Source: Cytophagales bacterium (GTDB taxonomy: Bacteria > Bacteroidota > Bacteroidia > Cytophagales > Cyclobacteriaceae). From it: a DNA stretch of 16,036 nt. The stretch is taken from positions 1-16,036 of the forward strand of contig DNTA01000332.1 of the NCBI GenBank assembly GCA_003500135.1, read 5' to 3'. The position numbers and the translations under genes are program-made. The notes below the pieces were generated by a model, which worked only from the letters and a program-made list of their open reading frames with translations, made no database searches and was not told the DNA's origin. Shown here one piece after another: positions 14,767 through 16,036 of this stretch (its first letter is position 1; each line of letters starts with the position of its first letter).

Positions 14767-14779
14767 GAAATATATTTTG
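14767..14779. promoter_or_regulatory. Possible overlapping divergent -7 boxes
   Basis: The plus strand reads TATATTTTG at 14771-14779 and the minus strand reads TATATTTC at 14774-14767. Each is one step from TAnnTTTG, facing the regulator and the uxu genes respectively. The neighbouring palindrome at 14782-14797 would then cover both promoters. Neither has a clear -33 element, so this is tentative. Confidence 0.25.
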
Positions 14780-14781
14780 AA

Positions 14782-14797
14782 TCGTGTACGTACACGA
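14782..14797. promoter_or_regulatory. Perfect 16-bp palindrome, candidate LacI-family operator
   Basis: TCGTGTACGTACACGA is identical to its reverse complement and centred on CG, the classic form of LacI-family operators. It lies between the divergent SDR gene (ATG at 14720) and the LacI-type gene, just downstream of possible -7 boxes. It would let the regulator control the uxu genes and itself. It falls within the long N-terminal frame of the regulator, which supports a later translation start. Confidence 0.7.
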
Positions 14798-14830
14798 AGT
14801 TATTTTTTTAAATTGAGTATTAAAACTAAT

Positions 14831-15886
14831 TTGGCAAAAAAAGCATTGAAACAAGTAGGCATAAAACAAATTGCGGCAGAAGCTAATGTTTCAATTGGCA
14901 CGGTGGATCGCGTTATTCACAAGCGGCCAGGAGTATCGGAAAACACCCGTCAGAAAGTGCTTTCAATAATTGACAAACACGGTTATCAGCGCAATACGAT
15001 TGCCAGCAGACTGGCTTCTAAAAAACTCATCAAAATACTTGCTTTAATTCCCGACCCCAAAGAAACCGATTATTGGAAAATCCAGTACAATGCCCTTCTG
15101 CAGGCAGCTGAAGAATACGCTCAATTGGGTTTTTCCCTTACCTGTGAATTTTTCAGCCTTCAGAACCCTGCCTCCTATTCGGAACAATGTACCAAGATAC
15201 AAACTTCAGATTATGACGGCATGATCACCGCAGGCTTATTTCCACAATGGGGTAAAGATTTGTGGCATGAGTTTCAGTCTCTGCATAAACCCGTTGTATT
15301 TATCGATACGAGATTTACGGAATCAAAAGATTTTTACAATATCTACCAAAACGGTTACCAGGGCGGACAGGTCGCCGGCCGGTTGATGTTGCCTCTAATT
15401 GAGCCTGAAAAGACGGTATTGTTAATCCACCTGGAAAGCAAACACCATCGCAACATCAACGATAACGAAAGGAGTAAAGGATTTATCGACTTTCTTTCAG
15501 AACGCAACGCCCTATTAAACTTTCACCATATTACCACGTCTTTTTCCGGTGACCCAAAGTTAGCCGAGACGCTTCACACGATATTCAACCAAATGGATAT
15601 TACCGGAGTATTTGTACCCAATTCGAGAAGTCATGAGATCTGTAGTTTGAAAAATAAGCTGGGCATCAAATCTGTTCCAATCATTGGTTTTGATGTAAAT
15701 CCGAGAAATATGCACTTCATGCAACTTGAAGATATCGATTTTCTTATCCACCAAAAGCCAGAGGAACAGGCAACACGTGCGGTGCAGGTAATGGCCAACC
15801 TGCTCATACATCACAGGCCTATCCATGACCGGGAACACCATGTGCCTATTGAAATCGTTGTAAAAGAAAGCATTCCATCAGGCTAA
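14831..15886 (+). CDS. LacI-family transcriptional regulator (likely hexuronate-responsive)
   Basis: From the TTG at 14831 the protein has 351 residues. The frame is open back to an ATG at 14714, but those extra 39 residues (SNYFKLILKYILNRVRTR) do not resemble a LacI N-terminus, overlap the SDR start codon and span the palindrome. No later ATG precedes the HTH; a TTG at 14813 is also possible. The HTH reads VGIKQIAAEANVSIGTVDRVIHKRPGVSENTRQKV, with GTVDRV in place of the usual GTVSRV. The rest is a periplasmic-binding-protein-like sensor (IKILALIPD, YDGMITAGLFPQW, KPVVFIDTRF, NGYQGGQVAGRLM, VPIIGFDVN). It probably represses the divergent uxu genes and responds to a hexuronate intermediate (inference). 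Confidence 0.88.
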   Translation: MAKKALKQVGIKQIAAEANVSIGTVDRVIHKRPGVSENTRQKVLSIIDKHGYQRNTIASRLASKKLIKILALIPDPKETDYWKIQYNALLQAAEEYAQLGFSLTCEFFSLQNPASYSEQCTKIQTSDYDGMITAGLFPQWGKDLWHEFQSLHKPVVFIDTRFTESKDFYNIYQNGYQGGQVAGRLMLPLIEPEKTVLLIHLESKHHRNINDNERSKGFIDFLSERNALLNFHHITTSFSGDPKLAETLHTIFNQMDITGVFVPNSRSHEICSLKNKLGIKSVPIIGFDVNPRNMHFMQLEDIDFLIHQKPEEQATRAVQVMANLLIHHRPIHDREHHVPIEIVVKESIPSG

Positions 15887-15921
15887 CTCACTCAACAATT
15901 TGAGAAAACGCTCAAAAACAA

Positions 15922-15947
15922 GAAAAGCCCGCAAATGCAGGCTTTTC
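15922..15947. terminator. Intrinsic terminator, probably bidirectional
   Basis: GAAAAGCC pairs with GGCTTTTC, then one C-A mismatch and an inner GC/GC pair close an AAAT loop. It lies 36 bases after the regulator stop. On the plus strand TTTTC follows the stem top; on the minus strand the tail is richer (TTTTCTTGTTTTT), so it would also stop a minus-strand gene entering from the right. Confidence 0.8.
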
Positions 15948-16036
15948 ACAATTTGAATTTGATCAGAAATCATCTTTAACCTGAGTTCGATTTTAAAATA
16001 GGGCTATTTGTGTTGTTTCGGCAGATTCATACCTTA

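Overview
The window looks like chromosomal DNA of a member of the Bacteroidota, most likely a Cytophagales-type marine or soil bacterium. This rests on the style of the proteins: a DUF4254 protein paired with a family-9 glycosyltransferase, a LacI regulator with a GTVDRV recognition helix, and an OmpA protein with an N-terminal membrane anchor. Weak Shine-Dalgarno sequences, moderately AT-rich intergenic DNA and matches to the Bacteroidota TAnnTTTG -7 box agree. No database search was possible, so the taxonomic call is inference. There is no rRNA, tRNA, CRISPR array, transposase or phage gene.

Layout. 1-413 holds no recognisable gene. 414-2075 (minus) is a tightly coupled pair, a DUF4254 protein followed by a heptosyltransferase-like GT9 enzyme, probably for cell-surface glycan synthesis. 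2124-3812 (minus) is a complete exported gamma-glutamyltransferase. 4052-4660 (plus) is a small outer-membrane barrel-like protein with a histidine-rich N-terminal linker. It converges on a four-gene minus-strand operon (6605 to 4687): a Spy/CpxP-like periplasmic protein, an ECF sigma factor, a short single-pass probable anti-sigma factor, and a second membrane-anchored Spy/CpxP-like protein. This is a plausible envelope- or metal-stress sensing module.

6904-8283 (plus) is a sodium-coupled amino-acid transporter of the NSS/SNF family, followed by a small secreted protein of unknown function (8469-8918). On the minus strand lie an unknown lipoprotein (8924-9496) and a possible 63-72 residue protein (9521-9739). 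The next 458 bases have no gene but contain several inverted repeats.

10198-12001 (minus) is the most unusual locus. It encodes an OmpA-domain protein and then a membrane-anchored coiled-coil protein whose C-terminal half is three copies of a helix-hairpin-helix-like module at an exact 96-residue period. A doubtful 84-codon ORF lies just upstream.

12655-15886 is a hexuronate-catabolism locus: mannonate dehydratase (uxuA) and an SDR-type mannonate/fructuronate oxidoreductase on the minus strand, diverging from a LacI-family regulator on the plus strand. The divergent region carries a perfect 16-bp palindrome that is a strong candidate operator. The locus ends in an intrinsic terminator at 15922-15947. 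The strongest candidates for undescribed biology are the OmpA/triplicated-HHH envelope locus and the sigma factor flanked by two Spy-like proteins.
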